DNA of 64,000 nucleotides. It comes from Halicephalobus mephisto. Its lineage: Eukaryota > Nematoda > Chromadorea > Rhabditida > Panagrolaimidae. A program made the translations under genes and the position numbers. Positions 1 through 10,600 of this stretch are shown piece by piece (position 1 is the stretch's first letter; the number at the start of each line of letters is the position of its first letter). The stretch lies in assembly GCA_009193035.1 (NCBI GenBank), contig SWDT01000227.1, positions 108,639-172,638 on the forward strand, given 5' to 3'. The notes below the pieces were generated by a model. It saw only the letters and a list, made by a program, of their open reading frames with translations, did no database searches and was not told the DNA's origin.

Positions 1-75
1 ATTAAAATTCAACTTTTTCTAAAATTTCAAAATTCTATCAAAATTTAAATTTTTCTAAAATTTCAAAATCCAAAC

Positions 76-2282
76 CTGAAAAGCAGCACTGGCAGCTCTT
101 CTTACATTGACAGATCTATCGAACAAAGCAGTAACAATCAAATTAGATGCCAATTTTTCCAAAAACGGTATCATTAACTTCGGTTCAAAACCTCTAGCAA
201 AAGCCCAACAAATATAACAAGCAGCATCTCTCACATTAATCGCCGTTGCTCTAGCGTTATCTTCAAATATTAGAGCTTTCGAAACAAGATCCATTATAAT
301 TGATAATTTTCCAGGCAAAATACATCCTCTTTGAGATAATTCAGCTACAGCCATCGCTCCACCGTGCCAATCACCTGCAGAAGCTGATATTGTAAAATTA
401 CTGTTTAAAATTTCCGAAATTACTTCATCTGCTTCTTTCTGAGGCAATCTTGCCGAAATTCTTCCTATTCCTTTAGCTGCCGATGACCTTACACCATTTT
501 CTCTGTCTCGAATTCCTGTTAATAAACAATTCAAAATTTTCTGAATAAATACAGTAATTTGGTTATCCAAAACAGGTTCATCTTCTTCGTTTTCTTCTTC
601 TGATGATTTTTTTGATTCTTCTTCAATTCCTGCCAATTTCAAATTTTCTTCAAGAGATCTAACTCCACATCTGTACCTCCAGGAAGCAGGTTTCGGTTTC
701 AAATAAATCAAGGCAATTCTTTGAACAAGTTTCACTGTCTGTAATCTAGCGCCTGTGTTTTCAGAATTCAATTCCATATAATCCTTCAATTCCTCCAGTA
801 TCCTGCTACCGTATTTAGCTAGCTCGTTCCTTTTTCCCTAAAATAACAATTCCTTTATTCCACCTATATATCAAAGCAAAATTGCCAAGCACTATTACCA
901 CATATATTTAACGTACGTGAGGGCTTTTTGGTCCTTTCTCTCCCTCACTATATAAGGGCAGCTAACAATCACCACATAAAAACCATAAATAGCTTTTTCG
1001 CAAGTAGTCTCGAAAGGAATTTCTAGAACTTTTCAAAAACCAAAGTAACCTAAAATTCCTATTTTGTTTCATTATTCGTAACAACTTATGTAAAAAATTC
1101 AAACTAAGTTCTAGTACGAAATAATCTCGAAGGAAATTTCCAGAAACAAAACTAGCCTAAAATTTTCGTCTTGCACGATGGTTATTTCCTAATCTTATGA
1201 TTTCATAATTACTCATATGTTGCAAAAACCATATATGAATTTCTCTGCAAAATGGTTTTGGAATTTCCAAAAACAAAACTAGCCTAAAATTCCAGTTTTC
1301 TATGGTAGCGATTTCGTAATTAATTTTTCAGAACTATTCCTACCTAAATAAATCCAGACCTTTCTCAATTAAAAAATATAAAGTACAAAACCCTCTATTC
1401 ATGCTTAAAAGTTAATTTCCATATATGAAAATCTCCAAAAAACCACAACACTAATTTCTCAAAAAAATTTAAAATTCTTACTTTTTTAAAAATCGCTGAA
1501 ACAAGTTGCAAATCAGAAATTTGAAGACTAAAATCAACTATTATTTCTTGATTTTTCAGTCTTTCCAAACATCCATCAATAACAGGCTCAAGAAGTTCAG
1601 AATTATCCTCGTGTCTAGTCAAAGTTTCGGCCAAAGTCAAACATGCAAATTTTCCAAAATCCTTTCTTAATCCCATTAGACAATTCGTAATTCTCATAGG
1701 ATAGCTTATTTCATCATCATTTGCAAAAGTATGAAAATCAAACGGATTTCTACAAACAATCATGAACCAAACAAGTAACATTTTAATCGCTTCCGATTCC
1801 AATTCACTAAAGTTAGATTTCATCGAATAAGCTTCAAGAAGATTCAGAATCTTAGGCAACAAAAATACTTCATGAGGAAGAAATCTAATAACAGTCTTGT
1901 AGCCTCTCACAGTAGTAACCACCTTCAACAACACCAGCGACAATATAGACTTATGTTTTAAAATTTTTTCTTCATCTTCCGGAATTTCAACATGCGAAAC
2001 CAGAGTCTCAACAAGTTCAATTATAATTTTGTCCAAAAGCGCAGGATCATCATGATAAAGTTCCAGCAAAATCCTAAACCTTGGAATCTAAAATTTTACC
2101 TAAATTTAAAAAACACTCAAAAAACCCACATGAATTCCATCCAGATTCCTGTCGTCCTCCAATTTGAACGATGGTACCCCGTTTGCCAAAGCTAAAATTT
2201 CTTCTCCATGAGCTGGATCCAATTGCAAAGGAGTAATGGCGACAAATACTTCATCTGGTCCAAATTTACTTTTCTTTGACAT
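76..2282 (-). CDS. tbcd-1: Tubulin-folding cofactor D (tubulin-specific chaperone D), 5' part
   Basis: Cofactor D is a HEAT-repeat chaperone that captures beta-tubulin and helps assemble the alpha/beta heterodimer in the cytosol. Three exons are visible on the minus strand: 2282-2130, 2087-1482 and 837-76, all joined in phase 0 (507 residues); the gene continues past the left edge, as the family is about 1200 residues. Diagnostic segments are VRGYKTVIRFLPHEV in exon 2 and, in exon 3, LVQRIALIYLKPKPASWRY, SSAAKGIGRISARLP, DWHGGAMAVAELSQRG and NVRDAACYICWAFARGFEP, all hallmarks of cofactor D. The start ATG at 2282 lies one base after a TTTTAG acceptor, which suits trans-splicing. It sits 135 bp downstream of the uba-2 stop on the same strand, so it is probably the second gene of an operon. 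Intron 2 (1481-838) is AT-rich with no other gene. The symbol is by family, not by proven orthology. Confidence 0.93.
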
Positions 2283-2283
2283 T

Positions 2284-2295
2284 CTAAAACACACA
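2284..2295 (-). promoter_or_regulatory. Probable SL trans-splice acceptor of the cofactor D gene
   Basis: On the minus strand a T-rich tract ending in TTTTAG is followed after one base by the start ATG at 2282. No upstream coding exon is needed and the preceding gene ends at 2418. This is the arrangement of a downstream operon gene in nematodes. Confidence 0.6.
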
Positions 2296-2417
2296 ATACA
2301 AAAATTATATACAATAACACCAAGTATAAAAGCCAAATTTCAATGGCTAATCTACATAACAAAGATATCGTAATTGCAAATGTTCAAACATCGGGAAATA
2401 AGAAATAATCACAAGAC

Positions 2418-4264
2418 TCAAACTTCAATACGAGATCGTTTTGTGTCCACGACTTCTTCGCTTGACTGCAAAGCCCTCTTCCTAGTCTTCAAATCCACAT
2501 CCATCGATTCTTCTGGATCTCTTCCAGGAGCCTTGATTTCATATTGTTGTTCGTCAAACTCAGAATTATGATGAATAACAATATTGAAAGAGAAATCTTG
2601 AATAACATCTTCGCATTTGAGAAGACTGCCGTTCTTGATTCCAACGTTCCCAACAGTGAGCTCTGAATTGACATCTTCATCGGCAGAAATGTAAATCTTA
2701 AAATCAACGACGTCAGAAACGTCAGGCTCGACAACGCTTAGTCCTTTCTTTAGAACTTGGTTGTTGAAAGTTGTCAATTTCATCAAGTCAGCATTCAAAA
2801 AGACTTGGACAGGCTTATTGTCACCAGAACAGACAAAGCAGTTGGGATTTGGGGGATTAGCAGCACTAGAAGAAACCAATCGTCCAGCAATGGTTTTATT
2901 AGACGTGTACACGGTCCTAAGATCCGTTATTTTCCCGCTTCTGAGCATCCGGATAGCTTCGACAACAACCATTCCAGCGACCATAGCATTTGTGGTTGCA
3001 ATTGCAGGGATGATATTACCAGCCATAGCTGAAAAGACTGATTTAGAAGCTTCAAACAACTCAAAAAACCTACATTTTATTTCGAAAATTGATTTCATCG
3101 GGATATGGAATATATGAGCTCGAATATTGGCCACGGCAGCAACAAAGTTCATAGCAACCTCGTCGTCCTTGTCCCAGAAAAGAACATTGCCGTCTTTCTC
3201 GGCGTCTTTGAACCTTCTTCCGAGGGCTTGCACCGTTCCACTGAACATTCCTTCCCAGGTCTGCACAGGATAGATTTTATTGACATCATTCGCTCCGGCG
3301 GCTGAGTTTCCTTCCCAAGTCATGGGGACAGGGTGACGACGGTCTTTCCACAGACTTTCCAAAGTCAGAAGATAGAGGATGTCCTTCTGGAAGAGCTTGT
3401 TGAAGATCGACTCGGGGTCGTAGTTGGATTCAGCCGCAATCACTCTGACGGACTTGCCTAATGTGGACCCGGAAGACCCATTGGCCGTCCCGTTTTCGGC
3501 TTTCCCGTTGGTTCCGTTACTTTCGACTGTTCGAGCTTCGTTTTCGGATATCCTCGATTCATCGGGCGAAACTTCGTCGTCTGCATCCGCTTCGCCAAAT
3601 AACTGATTAAAAGCCGCTTTGGCCCAGACGACGCAATGAATATGTTCAGAAGGCGTATTCCGAATCGTGCATCCAGGGAAAGTTGTTTGTTTTGGTTTCT
3701 CCAAGCACTCAAAGCACTCCGTTTTTCCCTTTATAATTGGAAACACATTGCCCTTGTACCCAGCAGATCCACTCTCGAACAACGGAACATCAGCATTCAG
3801 ACAGAGACGGTTGACGTGGGCTCGAGCAGTCAAGTTGTCCAATGCGTTGAACACCAGTGTGAATTTCTTGAAGAAATCAATGTCGTATTTATCGCTGAAA
3901 CAGTAATTTAAGGGAATTGATGTGACTGAAATCCTTACCTGATGATAGACCCATGGTCAAATGTGATGTCGATTTCAGGATTCATAGATTTCACGGCCGC
4001 AGACGCAACTTCCGCCTTGGACTTCCCGACATGTTCCTTTCTGAATAAAAATTGACGGTTCAAGTTGCTAATGTCAATCGTATCCAAATCAATCTAGGGA
4101 ATGTATATTATTACTTAAAAAGGCTGAAATCAACTTACAACATGGATCTTGGTAAATCCAGAAAGAACCAAGTTTTTCAACAATTCGCACCCAATGCCGC
4201 CGGCTCCCACCACGAGAATCGGCTGTTTGAGTGATGCAACGAAAGCTGCGTCCTTCCAAGTCAT
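2418..4264 (-). CDS. uba-2: SUMO-activating enzyme subunit 2 (UBA2/SAE2)
   Basis: Catalytic subunit of the heterodimeric SUMO E1: it adenylates SUMO, forms a thioester with it and passes it to UBC9, mainly in the nucleus. Exons on the minus strand are 4264-4139, 4093-3939, 3894-3074 and 3028-2418, giving 570 residues, close to the usual 580-640. Visible are the ATP-binding [11 protein letters not shown] (residues 21-31), [14 protein letters not shown], zinc-binding CFEC and CFVC pairs, the thioester cysteine near residue 169 in [29 protein letters not shown], and a C-terminal ubiquitin-like domain followed by a basic KRSRIEV tail. The last intron (3073-3029) is only 45 nt, is a multiple of three and has no in-frame stop; it is called an intron because removing it restores the conserved EIKSMAGN junction. 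The ATG follows directly on TTATTCCAG, a probable SL acceptor. It is probably the first gene of an operon with cofactor D. Confidence 0.96.
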
Positions 4265-4276
4265 CTGGAATAACAA
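4265..4276 (-). promoter_or_regulatory. Probable SL acceptor of uba-2
   Basis: Reading the minus strand, TTATTCCAG abuts the ATG at 4264 with no spacer. There is no room for a 5' UTR from a nearby cis exon, so trans-splicing is the simplest reading. Confidence 0.55.
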
Positions 4277-4860
4277 AGATTACAAGAAATATTCGAGATA
4301 AAAACGGAATTTAAAAACACGTCCAAATAATGAAATCAGTGAATTCAAAAAGAAACCGAAAGCGAAAACGGGCTCCCGGCACGAAAGTCAGGCGCACTTT
4401 TTGTAGTTTTGGCGGGAGTTCTCACTCTTTCTCTTTCTGCCGTCTTTGAACAGTTGCGCGCCTTTATTTCGTTTTTCCATATTTTTTGTTATTTAATTTC
4501 CATATTTTACCCACTACCGTCCTCATCACGTCCAATCCGTCGGGAACTGCGGTATCTCGCTTTCTCGACCTCAGAGCACTGAGATTTTATATGAAACACC
4601 CATATTTCGCAATTTTCGGCGGGAGTTTTCGTTCTTCCATATTTAACTAGTTTCGCGCTTTTATTTCCCTGCTTTTATATCACTCGATCCTCATATTTCA
4701 TATATCGCGTCCAATCTTCCGATAACTACATCATACCCCTTTCTCGGCTTTTCCTGATTCCATAGTACTCGAATTTGTATGGAAAGCTCGTATTTCGTGA
4801 TTTTGGCGGGAATTTCCTTCACAAGACTAAATCATTTCGTAATTTTGTTTCAGTTCAGAC
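4277..4860. promoter_or_regulatory. Bidirectional promoter of uba-2 and cks-1 with three E2F-like sites
   Basis: About 600 bp separates the divergent starts of uba-2 and cks-1. Three plus-strand sites match the E2F/DP consensus TTTSGCGGGAA closely: TTTTGGCGGGAG (4407-4418), TTTTCGGCGGGAG (4613-4625) and TTTTGGCGGGAA (4801-4812). Each lies in a longer degenerate direct repeat: the blocks around 4500-4625 and 4690-4812 share a CGTCCAATC element, a TTTCTCG element and a TATTTCG-N3-TTTTSGCGGG end at about 189 bp spacing. The first site is followed by a GCGCGCCTTTATTTC module that recurs after the second. Sites and repeats are seen directly; E2F control is inferred from motif and gene function. 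A T-rich acceptor ending at CAG 4851-4853 marks the probable SL site of cks-1. Confidence 0.6.
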
Positions 4861-4871
4861 AACAACTCAAA

Positions 4872-5194
4872 ATGAGTGAGGACGAATTTTACTACTCCGA
4901 CAAGTATGAAGACGACACCTACGAATACAGGTATGATTGACTTTATTGGCCCCATGCGGTTTACTTGGTTTTAGACATGTTCACATTCCCAAGGACATTG
5001 CGAAGAACGTTCCGAAGAACCGATTGATGTCCGAGACAGAATGGCGTAACTTGGGAATTCAGCAGAGTGTCGGATGGCAGCACTACATGATCCATGGTCC
5101 TGAACGTCATATCCTCCTGTTCAGGCGTCCCAAGCCTGGTGCTCAGAAACATGGAAAGTCGGTGACATCTAATGAAGTCGGAGTGCGTGGCTAA
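4872..5194 (+). CDS. cks-1: Cyclin-dependent kinase regulatory subunit CKS1
   Basis: Small adaptor that binds CDK1/CDK2 and docks phosphorylated partners, acting in cell-cycle transitions. Two exons, 4872-4930 and 4975-5194, separated by a 44-nt intron that splits an Arg codon; the product is 92 residues. The sequence [16 protein letters not shown], the phosphate-pocket [18 protein letters not shown], the [12 protein letters not shown] segment, [17 protein letters not shown] and the strand-exchange hinge HGPERH (family HxPEPH; the second proline of the hinge is Arg here) identify the family. The C-terminal 20 residues after RRPKPG are lineage-specific. Upstream is a TTTTGTTTCAG acceptor 18 nt before the ATG, and the E2F-like sites. 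A polyadenylation signal AATAAA lies at 5404-5409, with the next gene's acceptor about 94 bp further on. Confidence 0.96.
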
Positions 5195-5507
5195 ATGCCT
5201 AGCTCATGCTTTAATTCTCCGGGAACGATTTCTGATGTAGTTTTGTATGGCAGTGACTGGTTCTCCTGCTTCTATGCAGCATTTGCAAAGCTTATTATTT
5301 GTTGATCCGTTTGCAAGGTGTAAATTTTGTTTTTATTGACTTTTTTAGATTACCCATATTCCATGACTCTTGCACATAACGAGTCTCATCTGTGTTCATT
5401 ATCAATAAACTCTATTGAGAGCTTGTCATGTACTTTACACGTTGGAATACGTTTTGCTATTTGCTCGGATTTTTGGTTTTGTGATTCGATGGTTGTCTTT
5501 TAGGAAA
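5195..5507 (+). promoter_or_regulatory. Intercistronic region: cks-1 3' UTR, poly(A) signal and SL2-type acceptor
   Basis: The 3' UTR of cks-1 ends near AATAAA (5404-5409). After about 94 bp comes GTTGTCTTTTAG (ending 5503), four bases before the ATG of the next gene. Roughly 100 bp between poly(A) signal and trans-splice site is the classic spacing of nematode operons. No ORF or RNA gene was seen here. Confidence 0.65.
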
Positions 5508-7424
5508 ATGGGTAAACAACTTACTGCTGAACTATTAAATGATAAGGTTTGTAACTTTGCGTGCCTTCGTATCAAAAGTGCTTTTTAGATCGTTACGCTT
5601 AGAAAAGTTGTTAAGATAGCTGAACGTAATCTCGTTGAAAAGATTGACAAAAATCTAAAAACAACCAAAGATGTGACCGACGCTAAAAGAGTTAGAAGAG
5701 CCGGTAGAATGAAGGAAGAACGGGCCTTCATCACGGAAAAGAAGGTCGATGCTGATGAGGTTGCGAAGTTTGCTCTTCTGAACACAAAGTCATTGGTAGA
5801 ATTGAATATTCAACCAAATACAAATGTTCGTGATAGGGTGTTGTATAAGCTTGCTACGGAGAAGGTTTTACTCAACGCAATTGATAAGATTCGAGAGGAT
5901 TATCCTAACTGGTCCAAGGAAATTCCATTCCATCTTCAGCGTCTTGGTAAACGCTCTCATGCTGAAAAGACGAGTGAGTTGGAAGACACTCTTGCAGCAA
6001 TTGGCAAGAAGAAAGCATCTGCTGATGATGGGCCAGCTGCGAAAAGAACCAAAGTTGTTGAACCGGAATCTGATGAAGAGGAGGAAAGTGAAGATGAGGA
6101 TATTGAGGTTGATGAAGCTGAGGATGAAGAAGCTGAAGACGAGGAAGATGAAGCTGAGGGGGAGGACGAAGATGAGGATGAAGAGGAGGTTGCTCCGCAT
6201 GATGATAGTGCTCAGGTAGATTCTGATGCAGATGATCAAGAGGAACTTCCATATGCTCAACGCTTTGCGAAGGTTCAAAAGAAGAAGTTGGTCCCTGCTG
6301 AAGAGTAAGGTTTTACGTTTGATAATGCTGTATTTTTCGTTATTTGTAGTTCTGGTGACAAAAATACAAAGAGCAAGCCTGCTCTTGGACTCATCGACGA
6401 TATGGCTGAGGAGGAGGATATGGATGAGGATATGTTTGAAGACGCCATGTTCGGAGCTGAAGATGCAAGTGATGAAGATGAACTCGCAGAAGCAGAAGAT
6501 GACGAATCTGTTGAGTCAATGGAAGTTGATGAATTGGTCGAGAAGAAAAAGCCTATCGTTACGAAACCAGTGAAAGCGGTAGATACTCAAAAAGGAAAAA
6601 ATGTTCCCGCTAAAGGTGCAAAAGGTACCAAGAATGACTCAACTGCTTTTGTTAAGAAAGTCAAGTTGGATGATTTAGTGCGCGCTCAAGAAAAAATCCC
6701 AACGAAGAAAAAGGGTGGAAATACTCAAGATGCTAAAATGACGTCTGCACCACCAAAGGGTGAGAGGAAAGTCAAGAAATTCCTCGCCAAGGATAGTGAT
6801 GAGTCTGAAGAATCTGAAGAAGAACTCGCGATAGAGAAAAAACCCGTGCAAAAGAAGGGATTCTGGAAGGGCAAAGTTTCTGATGATGAAAGTGAAGAAG
6901 ACGAAGCTTCTGGTAAGAATCAAGAAAGTAGAGTGGACCGGAAAGGTGGTCGGAATGATTTCGAAAGAAACCGAGGACGCGGTGGATTCAACCAAGGTCG
7001 TGGAAGAGGTGGAGATAACAATCGAGGAAACTTCCGAGGACGCGGACGAGGTGGAGACAACTATAGAGGAAACTTCCGAGGACGTGGAAGTGGTGGAGAC
7101 AACTATAGAGGAAACTTCCGAGGACGTGGAGATCAAAGAGGAGGCTTCCGAGGACGTGGAAGCGGTGGAGATCATCACAGAGGAGGCTTCCGAGGACGTG
7201 GAGGCGACTCTGGTGGATTCCGCGGTCGTGGTGGAGGATTTCGTGGACATGGCGGATCTCCTGGAAGAGGAGGCGGAGGAAACAGAGGCAGAGGTAATCA
7301 GCAGCGTGGTGGTAGGTTCAATGCCAACGAAGAGAAGGTTCATCCTAGTTGGGCCGCGAGGCAGCAGCAGAAGGCTGGTCAAGGCGGCACCCCCCAAGGT
7401 AAAAGAATTGTCTTTGATGATTAG
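5508..7424 (+). CDS. BUD22/SRFBP1-family nucleolar protein with acidic and RGG tracts
   Basis: BUD22-type proteins act in pre-40S ribosome maturation in the nucleolus; the animal member is SRFBP1. Exons are 5508-5546, 5589-6304 and 6350-7424, giving 609 residues with continuous phase (introns of 42 and 45 nt). The N-terminal 150 residues are helical and basic (IVTLRKVVKIAERNL, DAKRVRRAGRMKEER, NVRDRVLYKLATEK), like the BUD22 N-terminus. Two acidic tracts follow (about 165-215 and 265-310), a lysine-rich middle, then an RGG/RGRG/FRGRG repeat region encoded by 6960-7310, and the family-typical C-terminal box HPSWAARQQQK...GKRIVFDD. The RGG array is typical of nucleolar RNA-binding proteins and is longer than in SRFBP1. 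Probably the second gene of the cks-1 operon. Convergent with the zinc-finger gene, which ends 200 bp downstream. Confidence 0.85.
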
Positions 7425-7625
7425 GTTATCTGTCTATTTGTTGTTGATTTTATGAAAATTTATTTGGAAAACTAAATTTTTGAAATTGCAAAATTTGACA
7501 GTGCGAGTTGAAAGACTCCATCTGAAGTCGAAAGAATTCTTTGAAAGAACATGGTTAGAAATCTGGCTCTGCTTTGTACAGCTTTCGAAGGAAGTGAATA
7601 CTTGAGAAGAGGAACTGAAAGACGC

Positions 7626-10600
7626 CTAGAGTTCGGCAGCCACGACGGTCGGAGACTTCTGCTCCTGTGCCAAGGCCACTTGACACGACTGGCTGCTTCT
7701 TAGTGGAATCGTCGGTAGTAGGCCCATTCTGAGCTTCTCGACGACTTCCTGAAGCTGAGGATCCCCCACATGGCGACTTTCAAAGTGTTCGATGAAATCA
7801 GCAAGTTCATGGCAGACGAATGAACACTTTGAGCATGAATATTTCTGTCGTTTTTCTGACAAGAGATCCTGAAATTGGTTCGTAGTAATAAATTGGAAGA
7901 AGAATTCACTTACAGTTTCGACAATACCATTGACAGCAACAAGATTTAGGGTTTGGTTTGTGGCAGGAAGATCCATGTGGTGGGTGTTTTCATGATAAGT
8001 GACGACATCTCGAGTATTGGCAGAGTAATTGCAGTAACGGCAAGTGAAGACGTTGTTTCTGTTCCCGTGGAATTCTTGGTGATTCATCAAGGCCACAATT
8101 GTATCACTACGGAAAGAACATTGGGTGCAGTAGTTCTGGAAAAGCAAAAACTAGTAATTTTCCGAAATTTGAAATTTTCAAAAATATTCCAAAAACAGGG
8201 CGAGTTGATTTCACAGATATTATCATTGTTTTGATTACTATTCGTTGCACTAAAATGCAAAAAAATAAAAAATTTTGCAGAATTAGTTCAACGCGAATTC
8301 TTAGAATTTTATAGAAGTTTCCAGAATTTAGGTAAAGGAAAACAGCGCGCGAGTGACAAAAGTGCGAGTCAATCTCGACAGCAAATCGCGGAATTTGCCA
8401 CTTTTTCCCATTTTAACAAGTCGCTCGTTCTCTGTGCGGAAATCCGAAAACAACAAAGATTCATATATCAATTTTTATAATTACATTGTTTTAAATAAAA
8501 ATTGATATATGAAAAAGCTTACCCATTTTCTTTCAATCTTTTTTCTAGCAAGGATTTTAGATTTTCTGCCATCCTTGTCATCGTTTGCAGCTCTTTTCAT
8601 TTGAGTCATTAATCGTTGTTGAAAATGTTGAACATGTTCCATTCTATGTTGCAAAAATCTATCTTGAAATGCAGTTCTGAAAGCACATTGTTGGCATTTG
8701 AATACATTTGTTGCATTAGCAGGAAGAGTTTCTCTTTCATGAAGACTTCCATTTCTTCTTCTTTGAGCAAGTTTTTTCCTCATTGTTGCTAGCATGGATT
8801 CTGGAAGTTGAGGAGCATGAACATTCATGTGAGAATACAAGGCATCAATATTGAAACAATTAAAACTACACATGGCACATTTTTGAGGACGATCACCTTC
8901 GTGCATTCTTGTGTGAAATTTCAGCATTTTGGAATCCAAACAAGTAAATGGACATTGTTTACATTCGTGAATTTTCTCATCATCGTCAATTTCGTTAGAA
9001 TTTCCAGAAGACGAAGTAGAAATTTGTCGTTTTCTTTTCGGTCTAATCGCGGCAGGAATAGGTGGAAGATAAATTTGAATGTTGTTTTTATATGGACCCG
9101 ATGACGTCACAGGTGATCTCGTTAACAATTGTCTTTTAAGTGGACTTAATTTTTTATTTCTCGTAATTGGTCCAGAAGCAGGAGAAGCCGTATTATTCCT
9201 ATTTCCCTGAGGAATTGGAGAAGCTCCAGACCAATCCATATCCATTTCAAAATCCTGTGCCAAAGCGATCCCAGGAACACTCGACGTTGTGCTTCTTTCT
9301 TCACTTTTATCTTTCTCACTCGACGACGATCCTTCTGGAGTTCTCGGTCCAGTTACTGTAGACGAAATATCCGTCGTCGTTGCAGAACAACTTTCAACAC
9401 TTGCTTGTTTATTTGTTTCCAATACAGTATTCGGTACAACATTACCTGCAACAATTCCATGAAGTGCCATATGATCCGTAAAACTTTGAATTGATCCAAC
9501 ACCAAATTTGCATATTTCACAATTAAACCTCCCAACTTTCTTATGTTTCTGAACATGATGCCATTGCTTCCCATACGAGTCCGCTCTATAGGGACAAGCA
9601 CTGCAGAACCATCCCCCTTCCGGAGCCGGTTCGTTCTGATGACTATCTATATGTTTCGGAAGAATATCGTCTCTATCCGTCGAAAACGAACATTTTGGAC
9701 ATTTATATTTCGCCGATTTCAAGTGATGTTTACTATGTTGATTCAACGTCGACGGATATCCAGCTTCAAAAGGACAATGAGCACATCTGTAGACCATCGA
9801 TCCATTAGATTTCATTATTTTCTTTCCAAGAACATTTTCTCTAACATCATTCCAAATTTTTTTGATTATTATTTCTTTAGGTAAAAAATCTGATTCTTTA
9901 TCTTTTTCTGGGAGTTTTTGAACCATAGGTTGATCTGGAGTCGGAGCAGTACTATCAGCAGCAATATGTCCCATTTCTTGTTCGTGTAACGCAGTGTGCG
10001 TTTTCAGAGCATTTAATCTCATTGTAGAATACGTACAATAAGGACATCTGAAGGTTCCTCTATCACTGTGCATTTTCTGATGAGCCTTCATGTCACACCC
10101 GTGTTTACTCCGGTAAGGACAATGAGGACAACGTAAACTCGCTTCCTGAAATTTCTTATTTTTAATTTTACTATTTTTAAAGTCTTCGAAAATAAAAAAC
10201 TTAAAAATTTGGAAATTTCCGAAACATTTAAGAATCTAGTAAAAAATCCCGGAATCTTTCAACGTTCAGTGAAATTTTTATAAAATTCTCTAATTTAGCA
10301 GACAATTCTAAAAACTAGAATCTTTCAAAATCTTAAGGACATTGAAAAAGTGATAAAAATTTCGAAATCATCTAAAATCAAAAATCCTAAAATTTCTAGA
10401 AAGTTCTCAAAATTCGTTCCGGGACAATTTCGTAACAAAAATTAATTTCTGGTTTTTATAATTAGAATTTCCGGAGATTTCTGAAATTACAAAAATCGAA
10501 AATTATCTAAAACTTTACAAAAAGTTTCAAAATAGTCCAAAAAATTTTTAATTTTCTAAAAAATTCACAATTTTACAATAAAAAATATTTCTTATTTTTA

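Noticed and set aside
1992..2195. Plus-strand ORF across cofactor D exons 1-2
   Set aside because: Antisense shadow spanning a real intron of the minus-strand gene.
5868..6278. Long minus-strand and alternate-frame ORFs across the BUD22-like gene
   Set aside because: Shadows of the acidic GAA/GAT/GAG-rich and RGG-coding tracts; the sense frame has splice sites, phase and family motifs.
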